From: Candidatus Saccharimonadota bacterium
Lineage (GTDB): Bacteria > Patescibacteriota > Saccharimonadia > Saccharimonadales > Saccharimonadaceae
Length of the DNA: 7,203 bases
Direction of reading: 5' to 3'
NCBI GenBank assembly: GCA_905373345.1
Contig: CAJPSU010000036.1
Span: 1 to 7,203, forward strand
Every line of letters starts with the position of its first letter. The stretch's first letter is position 1. Below, one piece after another: positions 6,355 to 7,203 of the stretch. The translations under genes and the position numbers were made by a program. The notes below the pieces were generated by a model that saw nothing but the letters and a program-made list of their open reading frames with translations, did not search any database and was not told the origin of the DNA.

Positions 6355-6756
6355 TTAATAAACTTTTAGCAACACCTCTCCACCAAGTTTCGCCTTAGCA
6401 GCTTCAGCGCCAGTCATTACACCTTTGCTCGTGCTGACAAGCACGATGCCGCGGCCTTGCTTAACCTTTGGGATATCGCTTGCAGCAGTATAAACACGAC
6501 GACCAGGCTTGGAAACACGTGTAATTTCCGTGATCGGACAGTTCTCGCCATCTTTTGCAAGTTTTACGACGAGCGTACCGCGCGGCTTGCCGTCCTCAAC
6601 TTTTACACCAGCCAAGTAGTGGTTCTTCACCAACTGCTCAGCAACAACTTTTTTCAGTTTACTGGTCGGTACGCGAATCTCCGTTTTGCCGACTAGCGCA
6701 GCGTTACGAATGCGGGTCAGGAGATCCGCGATCGGGTCAGTTGATTGTAGTGACAT
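6355..6756 (-). CDS. rpsH: 30S ribosomal protein S8
   Basis: S8 binds the central domain of 16S rRNA early in 30S assembly; in E. coli it also represses the spc operon. The 133 residues match the family's usual length. The N-terminus is SLQSTDPIADLLTRIRNA (2-19). The C-terminal half has the S8 signature: SKPGRRVY (82-89), IPKVKQGRGIVLVSTSKGVM (94-113), and a LGGEVLLKVY end. The ATG at 6756 is preceded by AAAGGAG at 9-nt spacing, and the gap to the rpsN stop is 18 bases. It is the last ribosomal gene of the run here: a hairpin follows the stop, and no rplF is found downstream. Confidence 0.98.
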   Translation of the reverse strand: MSLQSTDPIADLLTRIRNAALVGKTEIRVPTSKLKKVVAEQLVKNHYLAGVKVEDGKPRGTLVVKLAKDGENCPITEITRVSKPGRRVYTAASDIPKVKQGRGIVLVSTSKGVMTGAEAAKAKLGGEVLLKVY

Positions 6757-6765
6757 ATCTTCGTT

Positions 6766-6772
6766 CTCCTTT
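6766..6772 (-). promoter_or_regulatory. Ribosome binding site of rpsH
   Basis: The minus strand reads AAAGGAG, 9 nt before the rpsH ATG, within the short gap after the rpsN stop. It shows that Shine-Dalgarno initiation is used in this genome for internal operon genes, in contrast to the apparently leaderless dnaX. Confidence 0.8.
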
Positions 6773-6774
6773 CC

Positions 6775-7044
6775 TTACCAACTACTCTTTGTGACGCCAG
6801 GGATGTTGCCTTTGCTTGCCTCTTCGCGGAATCGGATGCGGTTCATACCGAATCGGCGCATGTAGCCGCGCGGACGACCATCAAGCATATCGCGATTTTT
6901 GCGGCGCGACGGACTTGAGTTGCGCGGTAATTTCTGCAAAGCGTCGAGATCGCCTTCCGCCTTTAGCGTAGCACGCTTTTCGCTAAATTTCTCAATCAGA
7001 GCCAGGCGTTTTTTATCGCGTGCGATCATTGATTTCTTCGCCAT
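6775..7044 (-). CDS. rpsN: 30S ribosomal protein S14, zinc-free (C-minus) type
   Basis: S14 sits in the head of the 30S subunit near S3, S10 and S19. The protein has 89 residues, the long form. The family core runs [14 protein letters not shown] (39-52), [19 protein letters not shown] (56-74) and the ending PGVTKSSW (82-89). There is no cysteine at all, so this is the zinc-independent version rather than the 61-residue form with two CxxC pairs. The ATG shares its A with the rplE stop (TAATG), and AAGGAGG lies 7 nt upstream inside the rplE end, so the two are probably translationally coupled. An 18-base gap leads to rpsH. Confidence 0.98.
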   Translation of the reverse strand: MAKKSMIARDKKRLALIEKFSEKRATLKAEGDLDALQKLPRNSSPSRRKNRDMLDGRPRGYMRRFGMNRIRFREEASKGNIPGVTKSSW

Positions 7045-7203
7045 TATTTCGCCTCCTTTTCAAATGGTACGCCAAACTTTTCGAGTAGAGCGCGGCTTGC
7101 TTCTTTGCTACCGTTCTTGATAGCAAAAGTAACTTGCATGCCATGTACAAGCTGCGTTTCCTCAAACGTTAGCTCAGGAAAAATACTTTGGTCAGTAATA
7201 CCA
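7044..7203 (-). CDS. rplE: 50S ribosomal protein L5, C-terminal 52 residues only
   Basis: The gene enters from the right edge. After one base of a split codon the frame gives [13 protein letters not shown] and later [11 protein letters not shown], the conserved C-terminal part of L5 (GItDq..FPEi and the GM-containing last strand). L5 forms the 5S rRNA-binding part of the central protuberance. A short tail ([14 protein letters not shown]) ends at TAA, whose last A is the first base of the rpsN ATG. The order rplE-rpsN-rpsH is that of the standard spc operon. Confidence 0.95.
   Translation of the reverse strand, partial: GITDQSIFPELTFEETQLVHGMQVTFAIKNGSKEASRALLEKFGVPFEKEAK
7052..7058 (-). promoter_or_regulatory. 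Ribosome binding site of rpsN inside the rplE end
   Basis: A full-strength AAGGAGG on the minus strand lies 7 nt before the rpsN ATG, within the last codons of rplE. The one-base stop/start overlap that follows favours re-initiation by ribosomes finishing rplE. Confidence 0.85.

Overview
The window looks like part of the chromosome of a Patescibacteria/CPR bacterium, most probably Candidatus Saccharibacteria (TM7). The basis is the compact layout with one-base TAATG gene overlaps, a DnaX without the usual bacterial zinc module, a zinc-free S14, and DnaX/DnaB sequences that resemble what I remember of that group. No database search was possible, so the taxonomy is inference. The standard genetic code fits every gene.

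Layout. (1) Positions 1-4230, minus strand: a replication block, dnaX (clamp loader) then dnaB (replicative helicase) overlapping by one base, followed by a multi-pass membrane protein of GT-C/GT39 type that runs off the left edge. Both dnaX and the membrane gene have a perfect TATAAT exactly 8 nt upstream of the ATG, which suggests leaderless or nearly leaderless transcripts. (2) Positions 4231 to about 4500: an AT-rich divergent intergenic stretch with a plus-strand TATAAT and a 7-bp stem-loop. (3) About 4431/4632-5711, plus strand: an unnamed protein that reads as a nucleoside-phosphorylase-like domain fused to a MazG/dUTPase-type all-alpha NTP pyrophosphohydrolase domain. Its reading frame continues upstream of the first usable start codon, so its 5' end is unresolved. 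(4) Positions 5671-6243, minus strand: a NUDIX hydrolase that converges on the fusion gene and overlaps it by 41 bp. (5) Positions 6283-6330: an 18-bp perfect hairpin. (6) Positions 6355-7203, minus strand: rplE (3' part), rpsN and rpsH, tightly packed spc-operon ribosomal genes that end at the hairpin.

The replication and ribosomal genes are housekeeping. The least expected content is the island between them (4231-6330): two nucleotide-processing enzymes, one a probable phosphorylase-pyrophosphohydrolase fusion and one NUDIX, lying tail to tail exactly where rplF and the rest of the spc operon would normally follow rpsH. Their co-operation in nucleotide-pool sanitation, salvage or defence is a hypothesis only.
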